Assembly (NCBI GenBank): GCA_051530055.1
Contig: CM121341.1
Coordinates: forward strand, 18,476,001 to 18,540,000
Source: Neoechinorhynchus agilis
Taxonomy: Eukaryota; Acanthocephala
Direction of reading: 5' to 3'
DNA: 64,000 nt
Part shown: positions 10,438 through 19,949 of the stretch, piece by piece
Position numbering within the stretch: the first letter of the stretch is position 1
Layout: each line of letters starts with the position of its first letter
Notes under the pieces: generated by a model
Seen by the model: the letters and a program-made list of their open reading frames with translations, nothing else
Told to the model about the DNA's origin: nothing
Databases searched by the model: none
Translations under genes and position numbers: made by a program

Positions 10438-11515
10438 CGATAGAAAATCCTTCGGGTTAATCAAAGTACACTTTTGGTGAAAATAATCCCGATAATAACG
10501 TATTTGATTTATTTGAAATATTTCGCGAGGTTACCTCACCTTCTCAGTCATCTAAAAATGGGTTTACACATTAGATCTATAGAATGCACTGTGAAGAGCA
10601 AGATAAAGTTTAGATCGGACAGAAGATGCAGGGCATTAAGAAAAGGGTCTCTCAACATAAGCAAGCCTGTAGTCGATTTGAGCATTCTTCGGCTATCTCC
10701 AATCATCAAGTTACATGTAAACATCGAGCGGATTTTGGTGGCACCAACTTTATACAAATAGAACAAAACGTAAAAGGACGTCTTGTTTTGGAGGCCTTAC
10801 ACATCGCTGTGTCCAACACAATGGACTAAAATAAAGCTAATTTTAGCTTGAAACTTCCAGCCAGTCACGTGTTAAAAATCAGTGCTAAAATCATGGAAAT
10901 CCCCGAACTTCGGGTTTGCGATCCCGCGCATTCCAGCATAAACCCTTAATGTGTAAAACCCATTTTTAGATGACTGAGGAGGCGAGGTTACGCCGCGAAA
11001 TATTTCCAATAAATCAAATATTTTTGAAGACTGGCCAGCCAGTAACCTATGAACTTTAACTTTTTTTACTATGCAAAGTTTAATTTAACAATAAGTTTTA
11101 CAATAATAAAGCACAAAATGTGCAATCACCATCGCCCACAAAATCTTAGCTTCTCTCCTTCCTCGGCTGTCGCTATCACGCTAGCAGTATAAACGGACGC
11201 CCTTGATCCCAGTTAAGGGTCAACTGGTTCGAATCCGCTATGGTCAGTGATGCACAAGCAAAGGGGACGAAATAGCACTGAAGGGAGGAAACTCACTGAT
11301 GAGATTCACCTCTTGAGGTATCTGAGGATCCGGAGGGATGTACAAACTCATACCGGATGGTTCAGTTTATCGAGTGATTTAATTACTTCTCGGAACCAGA
11401 TCGGTGGGCTGTGTGGCCGAAAAATTATCAGCCGCGATAAAAGGCCACACATTGATACTTAATAAATCAAATATGTTATGACCGGGATTATTTTCACCAA
11501 AAGTATATTTAAGAT
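10438..11515 (+). mobile_element. Small PLE-derived composite with inverted termini
   Basis: The left terminus (TCGATAGAAAATCCTTCGGG, then GTACACTTTTGGTGAAAATA and a TTTCGCGAGG block) is repeated inverted at the right (GCGAAATATTTCC at about 10995, resuming after an insertion at 11461-11515). Between them the plus strand at 10626-10829 reads as the end of a GIY-YIG endonuclease (GIKKRVSQHKQACSRFE, SSAISNHQVTCKHRADFGG, RLVLEALHIAVSNTMD). No RT remains. A 439-bp insertion at 11022-11460 interrupts the right arm. The element is a 5'-deleted PLE bounded by inverted terminal copies. Confidence 0.7.
11022..11460 (+). mobile_element. SINE-like insertion with 14-bp target duplication
   Basis: The segment is flanked by the exact 14-bp repeat AATAAATCAAATAT (11008-11021 and 11461-11474), which restores the PLE terminus when the insert is taken out. 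Inside is a tRNA B-box-like GGTTCGAATCC at about 11226-11236, and the 3' part (CCAGATCGGTGGGCTGTGTG, then ATTATCAGCCGCGATAAAAG) matches tails at 34755-34845 and 61455-61545. There is no poly-A; the copies end in CACACATTGATACTT-like sequence. The size and duplication fit LINE-mediated insertion of a tRNA-derived SINE. Confidence 0.7.
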
Positions 11516-11588
11516 TTACATAAGAAAGGTTTAAGATTGGTCAGAGTGTAAATATTAGGATTTTATACACTTTTGTACAGATTTTTCA

Positions 11589-11670
11589 GCTGCGATGGCC
11601 GAGTGGTTAAGGCGTCAGACTAGAAATCTGATGGGATTCTCCCGCACAGGTTCAAATCCTGTTCGCAGCG
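11589..11670 (+). tRNA. tRNA-Ser(AGA)
   Basis: An 82-nt type II tRNA. The acceptor arms GCTGCGA and TCGCAGC pair fully, with discriminator G. The A box is TGGCCGAGTGG, the anticodon stem is TCAGA/TCTGA with loop CTAGAAA (anticodon AGA), there is a long variable arm, and the T arm contains GGTTCAAATCC. A run of T follows at about 11676 as a Pol III terminator. No sign of a SINE body downstream, so this is likely a functional gene. Confidence 0.92.
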
Positions 11671-11837
11671 ACGGACTTTTTAATAAAACAATTCAAAATA
11701 TCGAAAGATACGCGAACGTGACATCGAATAGACATCGGGATTACAACTCCAGGGTTCTCGTTCGAAAGTTTTTCCTTCAACTTCCTCGTAGGCCAAAACA
11801 CCGACCGGCGACGAGCTGGAGCGTGATTGATGGTAAG

Positions 11838-12392
11838 AATCATTTGATTAAAAAATTAGTCTACATTTTTCGGGTGTCTCCGGAAAAATTGAGTTTTCAT
11901 TACATTGTGCATTCGAGTCCTTGAAAAACTCAATTGATTGTGCTCTCGTCAAACAACGGAACTGCACCAATTGGAGAACCAGAACGAAACTTGCGAATGA
12001 TTTTGTAGTAGTGTGAAAAACTGAAAGTAAGCGGGAATGTATTTTTTATGGCGTATAACAAACGTTTCTCTACTTTTCTAAAGAGGTCTGTGTAAATATT
12101 AAATGGGTACATCAGACAAACTATGAATTTTATTTTTAGTTCAAAATATAGTCTGAAATGACCATCATTACACGGCTGATAATTTTCCTCTGGGCCATAC
12201 GGTAAAGAGTTTGTACATTCCTCCGGATTTCTAGATACCTCCCGGGGTCCTCTCTTCATCATTATTTCGTTTCCTTTGGTTTGTGAGCCCTACCGGCAAA
12301 GCATTCGAAATTCCGACCAAATGGTACGTTTTGCGAGAAAATTGATGCTGATTGTCGGCATATTGAGACAAACTCCTTTTCCTGGCATTATC
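11838..12392 (-). CDS. Possible multi-exon gene, unassigned
   Basis: On the minus strand a strong acceptor (TTTCTTTGTTTAG) ends just before 12392, with an ATG 4 nt further. A 42-nt GT-AG intron (about 12254-12296) would join this exon to a Cys-containing stretch reading EECTNSLPYGPEENYQPCND, and a second strong acceptor (CTTACTTTCAG) opens a third stretch ending near 11838. The predicted protein is small, with several cysteines, and matches no family I recognise. Intron sizes fit the neighbouring genes, but the model is speculative. Confidence 0.22.
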
Positions 12393-12399
12393 CTAAACA

Positions 12400-13240
12400 A
12401 AGAAACATTAGTCCTTGAAAACTAGAAAATCATAATTTTTGCTGTGAAAATATTTAAAGTCAATTAAACATAAGTATAATCAAGTTATTTTGTCAATATT
12501 TGTGCCTACGACGTTACCGATATGTTACTTTTAAACCCACCGATCTTTCTTATTATTCTATCTAATTTTTCCTTAATTCGTTCTCTCGCTTAGAAATTAC
12601 TCATTTGTACACACCTTGAATAATACGAAGCATTCGAATACTCATGGAGACTGGGTGCGCGAAGATTCTTGAATGCAGATACCGAAATTGATTTAGCTTT
12701 GTATTTAACTGTATTCCTTGTGCACGGATCACATGTGACTTTTGAGAAGAAATGCCGAGCGGCAAACTTACAATACTTGAATATTTGATCTTCGGTTTGA
12801 TTTAATTAGATTTTAGATATTTTTCAAATACATTCACAAGCACACTTTATTAATGGATGAATAAAATCGAATTGATTAATAGCGGCGATATTCAAGTTCA
12901 TCGTTTACTCAAACATCGAACAATGTTGTGACTTTTTCTTATCACTCACACAACAAAAATATTGGTTCTCTATACCCATGGGTAATGTATTAGTGGCACC
13001 CCCTCGAGTTACCGCTCAATATCAAAGAAAAGCTTTTCTTGTGTATATTGCGCAGAATATTTCTCACCCCTCCGCAAATATCACATCTCGTTCTCGTGCC
13101 GTATTCCGAATCGCTTCTGTTGAGTTTTCCCTCCGAGAAATTAAGGCGCTGTTATGTTGGAAAATACTCTTAAGAATTTAATGCAATTTTTACATGAGCA
13201 ATGTCAATTTTTGCTTTTTAAATTGACATTTGGGCGGGCC
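12400..13240. other. AT-rich, no gene seen
   Basis: No open frame with protein-like composition is visible on either strand, and no repeat family from elsewhere in the window is recognised. Confidence 0.5.
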
Positions 13241-13244
13241 GCGT

Positions 13245-13700
13245 GGAGATGTGAAGTATGTTAAGGTAGCAACATCGAAGCGGAAAGCTCCTCCAGCTTG
13301 TTGAGCGGTTCTTGGGCTTTGTCTAGCTGATGTCCAGAACTCTCCCTCTCATTGTCTGCGGAAATGCCATCCTTTCCCTTTCCAACCGCTCGGTATTTTA
13401 AGTAGTGCATCGACGATAGTTCCACCGAGTCTTTAGCCACAAATCTAACTCGCGTGGAGAGTTTCTCCGTCGCTGTGGCACACCGAGTGGTCCAAATTCA
13501 GCGCGTTGCGAATGTGTTCGCCAAACGTTGACCAAAGACCGTTCAGTTTTCCTCGTGTAGATGACCCCGAAATTGTCATCGGTCAAAGCTGGACGAACTT
13601 TCCGGTTTGATGTCGACGCACCTTTTGGTAGGTTCCTGAAGAAGCCGTAAGACGGCAAAAGCTCGGTCCAAGTGTCAATATAAAAATTTAATCGGTCATG
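13245..13700 (+). repeat. Probable Penelope-like 3' remnant
   Basis: The stretch is more GC-rich than its surroundings. It ends with CTGAAGA-A-GCCGT-AAG-ACGGC-AAAAG at 13636-13661, the hairpin layout found at the 3' ends of the PLE copies here. The upstream 350 bp have decayed open pieces on both strands, but no GIY-YIG or RT motif can be read with confidence. The assignment rests on the terminal hairpin alone. Confidence 0.35.
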
Positions 13701-13989
13701 TTTCTGAATGGGGAAATATTAAAAAATTTGTAGTCTCAAAATTTATTATCCTTTCTTAACTTATAAACTCTCCATTCATTATGTCAATGATTTCCTTATC
13801 TGTGTTAAAATAATGTACCCAGATTTATGAATTTTCGATAGACTAACTCCAAGTATTTACGTATTCGAATAAGGATTTATAGTGCATTAAATGTTTCCGT
13901 TTGTATTTTAATTGACGACTAAATAAATGAGTTATCAGCAATCGCATTCATTTTTTAATTACGCGATTCATAACTCTCTTTTATTAAAA

Positions 13990-14215
13990 TTTACAAGTTT
14001 TGGAAGATAATGCTCTGTGGAGCCGCGGTTTTCCTCGCGCTGGCAACATTCCCTCGTTGTACTACGAGGGAGATGTTTTGTTTAAGAAATGCTGTCGCGC
14101 GCGGGTCATTTTTCATCGCAACCGACCTCTTTGCTATATTGGATACAAGCTGAAATGCGGATTCTCCGAGGGCCCGAACGTTGGAATTGTCGATGAATGT
14201 GTTTAAAATGAGCGC
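13990..14215 (-). mobile_element. RLE-type LINE fragment C, extreme C-terminus
   Basis: The minus strand reads ALGESAFQLVSNIAKR, then FLKQNISLVVQRGNVASARK, the terminal block of the same LINE family as copies A, B and D. It is a short 5'-truncated insertion lying about 330 bp upstream of the EF2 start codon, so it may sit close to that gene's promoter. Confidence 0.7.
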
Positions 14216-14339
14216 CATAAACAATTTAAAGATTTCTGACACGTCATCATGGTTGTTTATGATTCTTCCCGACCATTTTGTAATAAATGACCATTTTTCC
14301 ATTGGTTCCTAACTGATTAGAATGTTTTACGCCACATTA

Positions 14340-14548
14340 CGCGACTCTGAGACTCACCAGTGTAAGATGGCGTTTCCGTGAAATTTATGAGTGTTAATCT
14401 TCCCTTCTTCCGCGCTTTCATCCACAACGCCGTCGACACGTCTTTTTCTTTTAGCTTCGTCAAAGCGCCTTTCTTCGCATGCACACAAACGCCTTAGGTT
14501 TGAACCCTTACGATTTTCGGTTTTTCTTAGACAAATACAAGCCCGAAA
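14340..14548 (+). promoter_or_regulatory. EF2 promoter and leader region
   Basis: Upstream of EF2 are a YY1-like AAGATGGCG at about 14367, pyrimidine-rich runs (CTTCCCTTCTTCC near 14400) resembling the 5' terminal oligopyrimidine start of translation-factor mRNAs, and two acceptor-like sites, TCTTTTTCTTTTAG at about 14455 and GGTTTTTCTTAG ending near 14530. The last lies 18 nt before the ATG, so the leader is probably spliced, either from a 5' exon or by trans-splicing. Motif calls are by eye. Confidence 0.4.
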
Positions 14549-17089
14549 ATGGTCAACTTCACAGTCGAAGAAATTCGAGGTTTAATGGACCACCGCCGTC
14601 ACATTCGAAACATTAGTGTGATAGCTCATGTTGACCACGGGAAGTCCACATTAACTGATTCATTGGTTTCTAAGGGAGGGATTATTGCTCAGGCTAAGGC
14701 TGGAGAGGTTCGCTTTACGGATACGAGGAAGGATGAACAAGAGCGATGTATTACAATCAAATCAACGGCTATTAGTCTTTATTATGAAATAAAGGATTCA
14801 GATTTGGCGCTAATGAAGCAGGAAAAGGACGAAGGCATCAATCACGTATTGATTAATCTAATTGATAGTCCTGGGCACGTTGATTTTTCGAGTGAAGTCA
14901 CTGCCGCTCTTCGGGTTACCGATGGAGCTTTGGTTGTGGTCGATTGTGTTAGTGGCGTGTGCGTCCAGACGGAGACTGTGTTAAGACAGGCGATCGCCGA
15001 GAGGATAAAACCCATTTTATTTTTGAACAAAATGGATCGTGCTCTTCTTGAGCTTCAACTCGAGCAGGAGGAGCTGTACCAGACGTTTCAGAGGATCGTG
15101 GAAAGTGTCAATGTTATCATCGCCACTTATGGAGATGACGGCGGTCCTATGGGTGAAGTTCAAGTTCATCCGGAACGTGGAACTGTGGGATTCGGTGCTG
15201 GACTTCACGGGTGGGCATTTACCCTAAAGGAATTCGCTGAGATGTACGCGAGTAAGTTTGGAATCGAGATTACCAAACTGATGAAGCGTCTTTGGGGAGA
15301 CAACTTTTTTAATGTCAAAACGAAAAAGTGGACTAAGAATCAATCGTCGAAAGATGACGTCCGTGGCTTCAACCAATTTATCCTTGATCCAATATTTAAG
15401 GTCCTTAAGGCAATCATGGACTGTAAGAAGGACGAATACATGAAACTGCTCGATAGGCTCAACGTCAAAGTGCCAGTTGAAGAACGCGAAAAGCTGGATA
15501 TAGGAGGCAAACCTCTTCTTAAGGCTGTGATGAGGTATTGGTTGCCCGCCGGAGATACTCTTCTAACGATGATTGCCTTGCATTTACCTTCTCCCGTTGT
15601 TGCCCAGAAATACAGAGCAGAAATGTTGTACGAAGGACCTCACGATGACGATGCTTTTAAAGGTATCCGCGATTGTGATGTGAACGGGCCTCTGATGATG
15701 TACATTTCTAAAATGGTACCGACATCAGAAAAAGGTCGTTTCTACGCCCTCGGACGTGTATTCTCAGGAGTTGTATCGACGGGACAAAAGGCCAGGATAA
15801 TGGGGCCAAACTACGTTCTTGGCAAAAAGGATGATTTATCGATCAAGGCTATACAAAGAACGATTATTATGATGGGTCGATACGTTGAGACAATCCCCGA
15901 AGTGCCATGTGGAAATATCTGCGGTCTAGTTGGCGTCGATCAGTTCTTGGTAAAGACTGGTACAATCACGACCTACGAACATGCCCACAACATGAAAGTG
16001 ATGAAATTCAGCGTAAGTCCCGTTGTAAGAGTTGCAGTTCAACCTAAGAATGCAGCGGATCTTCCAAAACTCGTCGAAGGACTGAAACGACTGTCAAAGA
16101 GTGACCCGATGGTACAATGTACAGCATGTGAGAGTGGAGAGCACATCATTGCCGGTGCTGGTGAACTCCACCTTGAGATTTGCTTAAAAGATCTCGAAGA
16201 AGATCACGCTGGAATTCCACTCAAGGTGTCGGATCCCGTCGTTACGTACCGTGAAACCGTTGGTGGTCAGTCAAGTGAAGTTTGCCTTTCCAAATCGCCC
16301 AACAAACACAATCGATTGTTCATGCGGGCGTGTGCAATGCCAGAAGGACTTCCGGACGATATTGAGAATGGCGAAGTAAATGACAGACAAGAATTCAAGG
16401 CAAGGGCTCGCTATTTATCCGAAAAATACGATTACGACGTGGGTGAAGCCAGAAAGATATGGTGTTTCGGACCCGATGGAACCGGTCCGAATGTCATCAT
16501 GGACTGTACTAAAGGAGTTCAATATCTTAATGAGATAAAGGACTCCGTTGTTGCTGGATTCCAATGGGCAACAAAAGAAGGTCCTCTATGTGAAGAAAAT
16601 GTCAGGGGAGTCCGGTTCGACTTACTCGATGTTACTCTCCATGCCGATGCAATTCATCGTGGCGGCGGTCAGATCATCCCAACTGCGCGACGTGTCTTGT
16701 ATGCATCGATGCTGACAGCACGTCCAGGTCTCTTTGAACCTGTATATTTGGTCGAGATTCAAGTTCCCGAAGGATCCTTAGGTGGGGTTTATTCAGTTCT
16801 TAGCAGAAGACGCGGACAAGTCTTCGAAGAAAGTGCAGTGATGGGTACACCAATGTTCGTGGTGAAAGCCTATTTGCCGGTCGCAGAATCATTCAGTTTT
16901 TCGTCGGATTTGCGATCGAACACTGGAGGTCAGGCGTTTCCACAATGTGTATTTGACCATTGGCAGATGGTTACCGGCGATCCATATGATGAGAAATCCA
17001 AGATCCGGACGATTGTTGATGAAATCCGAAAACGAAAAGGATTAAAACAATCCCTCCCCGATGTCAATGATTATTTCGATCGTCTTTAA
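14549..17089 (+). CDS. EEF2: Translation elongation factor 2
   Basis: A complete 846-residue EF2 in one uninterrupted exon. This GTPase moves peptidyl-tRNA from the A to the P site of cytosolic 80S ribosomes. GTP-binding motifs are AHVDHGKST (about residues 26-34), DSPGHVDF (about 105) and NKMD (about 158). The regulatory loop [12 protein letters not shown] carries the threonine phosphorylated by EF2 kinase in animals. The diphthamide histidine is in [12 protein letters not shown] at about residue 703. Length is close to the usual 842-858 residues, and the C-terminus DVNDYFDRL matches animal EF2 (normally DKL). No in-frame stop or frameshift is seen. The start [14 protein letters not shown] is the conserved EF2 N-terminus. 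Likely essential and strongly expressed. Confidence 0.98.
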   Translation: MVNFTVEEIRGLMDHRRHIRNISVIAHVDHGKSTLTDSLVSKGGIIAQAKAGEVRFTDTRKDEQERCITIKSTAISLYYEIKDSDLALMKQEKDEGINHVLINLIDSPGHVDFSSEVTAALRVTDGALVVVDCVSGVCVQTETVLRQAIAERIKPILFLNKMDRALLELQLEQEELYQTFQRIVESVNVIIATYGDDGGPMGEVQVHPERGTVGFGAGLHGWAFTLKEFAEMYASKFGIEITKLMKRLWGDNFFNVKTKKWTKNQSSKDDVRGFNQFILDPIFKVLKAIMDCKKDEYMKLLDRLNVKVPVEEREKLDIGGKPLLKAVMRYWLPAGDTLLTMIALHLPSPVVAQKYRAEMLYEGPHDDDAFKGIRDCDVNGPLMMYISKMVPTSEKGRFYALGRVFSGVVSTGQKARIMGPNYVLGKKDDLSIKAIQRTIIMMGRYVETIPEVPCGNICGLVGVDQFLVKTGTITTYEHAHNMKVMKFSVSPVVRVAVQPKNAADLPKLVEGLKRLSKSDPMVQCTACESGEHIIAGAGELHLEICLKDLEEDHAGIPLKVSDPVVTYRETVGGQSSEVCLSKSPNKHNRLFMRACAMPEGLPDDIENGEVNDRQEFKARARYLSEKYDYDVGEARKIWCFGPDGTGPNVIMDCTKGVQYLNEIKDSVVAGFQWATKEGPLCEENVRGVRFDLLDVTLHADAIHRGGGQIIPTARRVLYASMLTARPGLFEPVYLVEIQVPEGSLGGVYSVLSRRRGQVFEESAVMGTPMFVVKAYLPVAESFSFSSDLRSNTGGQAFPQCVFDHWQMVTGDPYDEKSKIRTIVDEIRKRKGLKQSLPDVNDYFDRL

Positions 17090-17094
17090 GAACA

Positions 17095-17340
17095 CCGCAG
17101 GAAAGAGAGATTTGTTAGACATAAAAATATAAGATCGTATTCTCTGGTGAATTCTGCACTGGCCTTCTTGACAGGGCAAGTTATGCGCGAAAACTGGAGC
17201 ATTTTTCCTCACTAGCAAAGTAAAGGGATTTTATTTGCTTCGCAAACAATTTGCGTTGTTCGACACTAATATATATTGTTTGTTATCAAAAGTCTCAGAG
17301 TTTTTGTTACAGGGCAGAGGAACCATGTAACCCTGGATCC
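17095..17340. other. EF2 3' flank
   Basis: Non-coding AT-rich DNA holding the EF2 3' UTR. I see no clear AATAAA within the first 100 bp; AAAAATATAAG at about 17121 is the nearest A-rich signal. Confidence 0.4.
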
Positions 17341-17374
17341 TCGTGAACACTTACAAAAGACGGGATATTCGTAG

Positions 17375-17745
17375 GCAGGAGAGGGAAAAATAAAGCTGTA
17401 ATAAAATTTGGAGAGATCAGGCGAAAGGATTCCTAAATGGCGGAGGCGTTTGAGGTGGTAAATTTTAAAGGTATTGCGTTAGAGAGAGTGATGTGCGAGT
17501 CCCATTTCAAGTTTGATTGAAATTGGATACCCAGAATTCTGAAAGAGGTGACTCGTCGGATGTCATTTGGAACATCCGTGTAGGATATGGGGTTGCGGGA
17601 GATTGAGGGGATCATCTCGAAGCATTTAGAGAAATTTAGATAGAGTTTGTGATTGGTGCAGAAATCATTTATGTGCGCGATTTCGTTAGACGTTAACGAG
17701 AGGGTCGAATGGTGATTGACTGATGAGATCGTCGGCTATGTGATA
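17375..17745 (-). mobile_element. Jockey/CR1-like LINE, RT fragment 1
   Basis: The minus strand reads IPSISRNPISY, then LGIQFQSNLKWDSHITL, part of a reverse transcriptase thumb. It aligns along its length with 30785-31145 and 40785-41130. It is a short decayed piece, internally rearranged, and not of the RLE or RTE families. Confidence 0.7.
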
Positions 17746-17749
17746 AGGT

Positions 17750-18370
17750 TATTCAAATACATCTTCCTTAAATAGAACCTCATCTATTTGAGAGAATAGG
17801 AAGGCCGCTATATTTTGGTTGGCAAAGTAAGACTTTTCCCCCCGTCTAATTCACATACAATTTTAAGGCAGTCTTAAAAAATCTGATTTTCTTGTAGTTT
17901 TTATTATGGAAATTCTGCCATCACAATCGGGCTATTTACGTTTACTGAATATTTGATGAACATATTTTTGGAGTCCCTCGTTTCACAGGCCATTTCTTTA
18001 AAGCGATCAGGACGAACTTTTTAATATCTACGTCGTGACACAGAAGAACTGCTTCGACTGTTGTATACGCCTCCGCATCCGTAAGTGAAGAAATTTCGAT
18101 TGATTTCTGTGTGGTTTCTGCTCACTTCGTCTCATTTCTGGATATAATTAACGGGAAGAATGGGTATCGGTTTATTGTCCTCAATATTTCGTTCGCCTCA
18201 CTTCAAGTGCGAATAAAACACGTAAACATCAAATAAGGCCGATTATAGTCTAAAACTCCGGATAATGCCAAAATGAGGAAGTCTGAAGAGACGGACGAAA
18301 TATTTAGATCAATATCTATTCCTCTCATCACTAAAAAGAACACATATACAAATGAACAACTTCTTTACAG
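17750..18370. other. Peroxiredoxin upstream region
   Basis: No gene seen. The 3' part leads into a polypyrimidine acceptor (AACTTCTTTACAG ending at 18370) just before the peroxiredoxin ATG, so the region should contain a leader intron or the promoter. Confidence 0.4.
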
Positions 18371-18389
18371 ATATATTAAAGTTTGTTCA

Positions 18390-19076
18390 ATGCTATCCCA
18401 TCTTGCCAGTCGATTAATTGGATCGCATTTCACCACTGCATCCATCTTAAGGAACTGGAGACCATTCTCGGCCACTCCATCTCGCCTCTACGCTCAAGTG
18501 CGTCATCCAGCTCCGAGTTTCGCCGGAAAGGCTGTTCTTAATGGTGAATTTAAGGAGATTGCATTGAGTGATTACCAAGGCAAATACTTGGTCTTATTTT
18601 TTTATCCTCTTGATTTCACGTTTGTTTGTCCGACTGAGTTAGTGGCCTTTAATAGGCGATTAAACGAATTTAAGGACATCAACGCTGAAGTGGTTGGCGT
18701 CAGTACCGATTCTCATTTTTCGCATTTGGCATGGACAAATCTCAGTGAAAAACAGGGCGGTGTCGGTCAATTAGAGTACCCGCTTCTATCAGACTTTAAC
18801 AAGTCCATTTCACGGGACTACGGTGTTCTACTCGATACCGATGGAATTGCTCTAAGAGGTTTGTTTGTGATTGATCCAACGTCAGTCATTCGCCATATCA
18901 CCATTAACGATCTTCCCGTTGGACGCAGTGTGGATGAGGTTCTAAGAATTGTCAAAGCGTTTCAATTTGTAGAAACGCATGGTGAGGTATGTCCAGCAAA
19001 TTGGTCGGAAGATAAGAATCCAAGAACAATCAAACCTGATCCAAAGGGATCGCTTGAGTATTTTAAAGACGTGTAG
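18390..19076 (+). CDS. PRDX3: Typical 2-Cys peroxiredoxin, mitochondrial PRDX3-like
   Basis: A single-exon 228-residue thioredoxin-dependent peroxidase that reduces H2O2 and organic peroxides. The peroxidatic cysteine is C80 in FTFVCPTEL, and the resolving cysteine is C201 in [13 protein letters not shown] loop (about 123-126) and a C-terminal YF (EYFKDV) are the two features associated with sensitivity to over-oxidation in eukaryotic enzymes. Residues 1-36 are basic and Ser/Thr-rich ([31 protein letters not shown]), fitting a mitochondrial targeting peptide. The start is placed at the ATG at 18390 because an acceptor ends at 18370; the frame is open further 5' but that part looks non-coding. 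No breaks are seen. Confidence 0.93.
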   Translation: MLSHLASRLIGSHFTTASILRNWRPFSATPSRLYAQVRHPAPSFAGKAVLNGEFKEIALSDYQGKYLVLFFYPLDFTFVCPTELVAFNRRLNEFKDINAEVVGVSTDSHFSHLAWTNLSEKQGGVGQLEYPLLSDFNKSISRDYGVLLDTDGIALRGLFVIDPTSVIRHITINDLPVGRSVDEVLRIVKAFQFVETHGEVCPANWSEDKNPRTIKPDPKGSLEYFKDV

Positions 19077-19079
19077 GGT

Positions 19080-19315
19080 CGTCTTCCTTAAAAAATATAT
19101 AAAAACTTTCTAAATCAAAGGGACCTTAAAGTCCACTTGAACTTACCAAAGTACCCTCTAAAACACACACATGATCAGACTATCGATAACCAATACTTTT
19201 TAGCCTCGAGACACAAAGTGCTGCTCGATATTTAACTAAAAAATCTGCTTTTACTTTTATGAGAACGGGAATAATTGTTTGAAATTCAAAATATCTTGAA
19301 AAATGAAACTGCTCA
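19080..19315. other. Peroxiredoxin 3' flank
   Basis: AT-rich non-coding DNA with a run TTAAAAAATATATAAAAAC at about 19089. No gene seen. Confidence 0.4.
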
Positions 19316-19509
19316 TGATTGTTGTGCAGTGGCGACAAAAATTTGGTAAATTTATCGAATCGATATTTCGGCCCAATCCAGAGCATTCATCAAGATTATT
19401 AAAGTGTTTTATTCGCACGTTAACAATCTTGATAAAGGCTCTGGATTGAGCCGAAATATCGATTCAATAAATTTACAAAATTTTTTGTCGCCACTACACA
19501 ACAATTCAA
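19316..19509. repeat. Foldback element, second family
   Basis: A palindrome of about 190 bp. The left arm GATTGTTGTGCAGTGGCGAC, then TTATCGAATCGATATTTCGG and AATCCAGAG, is mirrored by CTCTGGATTGAGCCGAAATA and GTCGCCACTACACAACAATT. Its ends differ from the PLE-terminus foldbacks, although both share a GAAATATYG-type block. No coding capacity. Confidence 0.75.
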
Positions 19510-19510
19510 A

Positions 19511-19697
19511 ATATCCATCGATAGAAAGTCCTTCGGGATAATAAAATTACACTTTCGGTGAGAATAATCCCGGTCATTACATATTTTATTTATTCAAATA
19601 TTTCGCGAGGCATCCTCGCCTCTTCAGTCATTGTTTGCAAGTGCTTTGAATAAATAAAATATGTAATGACCGGGATTATTCTCACCGAAAGTGTAAT
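19511..19697. repeat. Foldback element of the PLE-terminus family
   Basis: The arms are TTACACTTTCGGTGAGAATA...TAAATAAAATATGTAAT and its reverse complement, ending CCGAAAGTGTAA. To the left it also carries CATCGATAGAAAGTCCTTCG, shared with 10438 and 57413. The left arm contains TTTCGCGAGGCATCCTCGCC and TCTTCAGTCATTG; the complementary hairpin is largely lost from the right arm. It lies directly next to the foldback of the other family. Confidence 0.75.
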
Positions 19698-19949
19698 TCA
19701 AAATATCTTCAGAAACGAATGGAGGAAAAAATGGTTCTAAATTGAAGATTTTATAGGCGAGATTTTATTTTTTCTTCAGATACACCAGGTTTGATTTTAA
19801 GGTTGAAGAATTTTATGTTCATACCTCACTCTTTAATCCAATTGTTCTAAGACGAATGACGCTCAATCTCTAGAATTTCCACTGACAAATAGCAACCAAG
19901 TTATTCCCAAACATCAAAGCACAGAGAAGATATGTTAGTTACCTAGTTT

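Noticed and set aside
11595-11924. A 109-codon frame starting inside tRNA-Ser
   Set aside because: Its first third is the tRNA read as protein; the rest has no coding pattern.
14842-15230. Open frames on both strands inside EF2
   Set aside because: They are shadows of the strongly coding EF2 frame and have no protein-like composition of their own.
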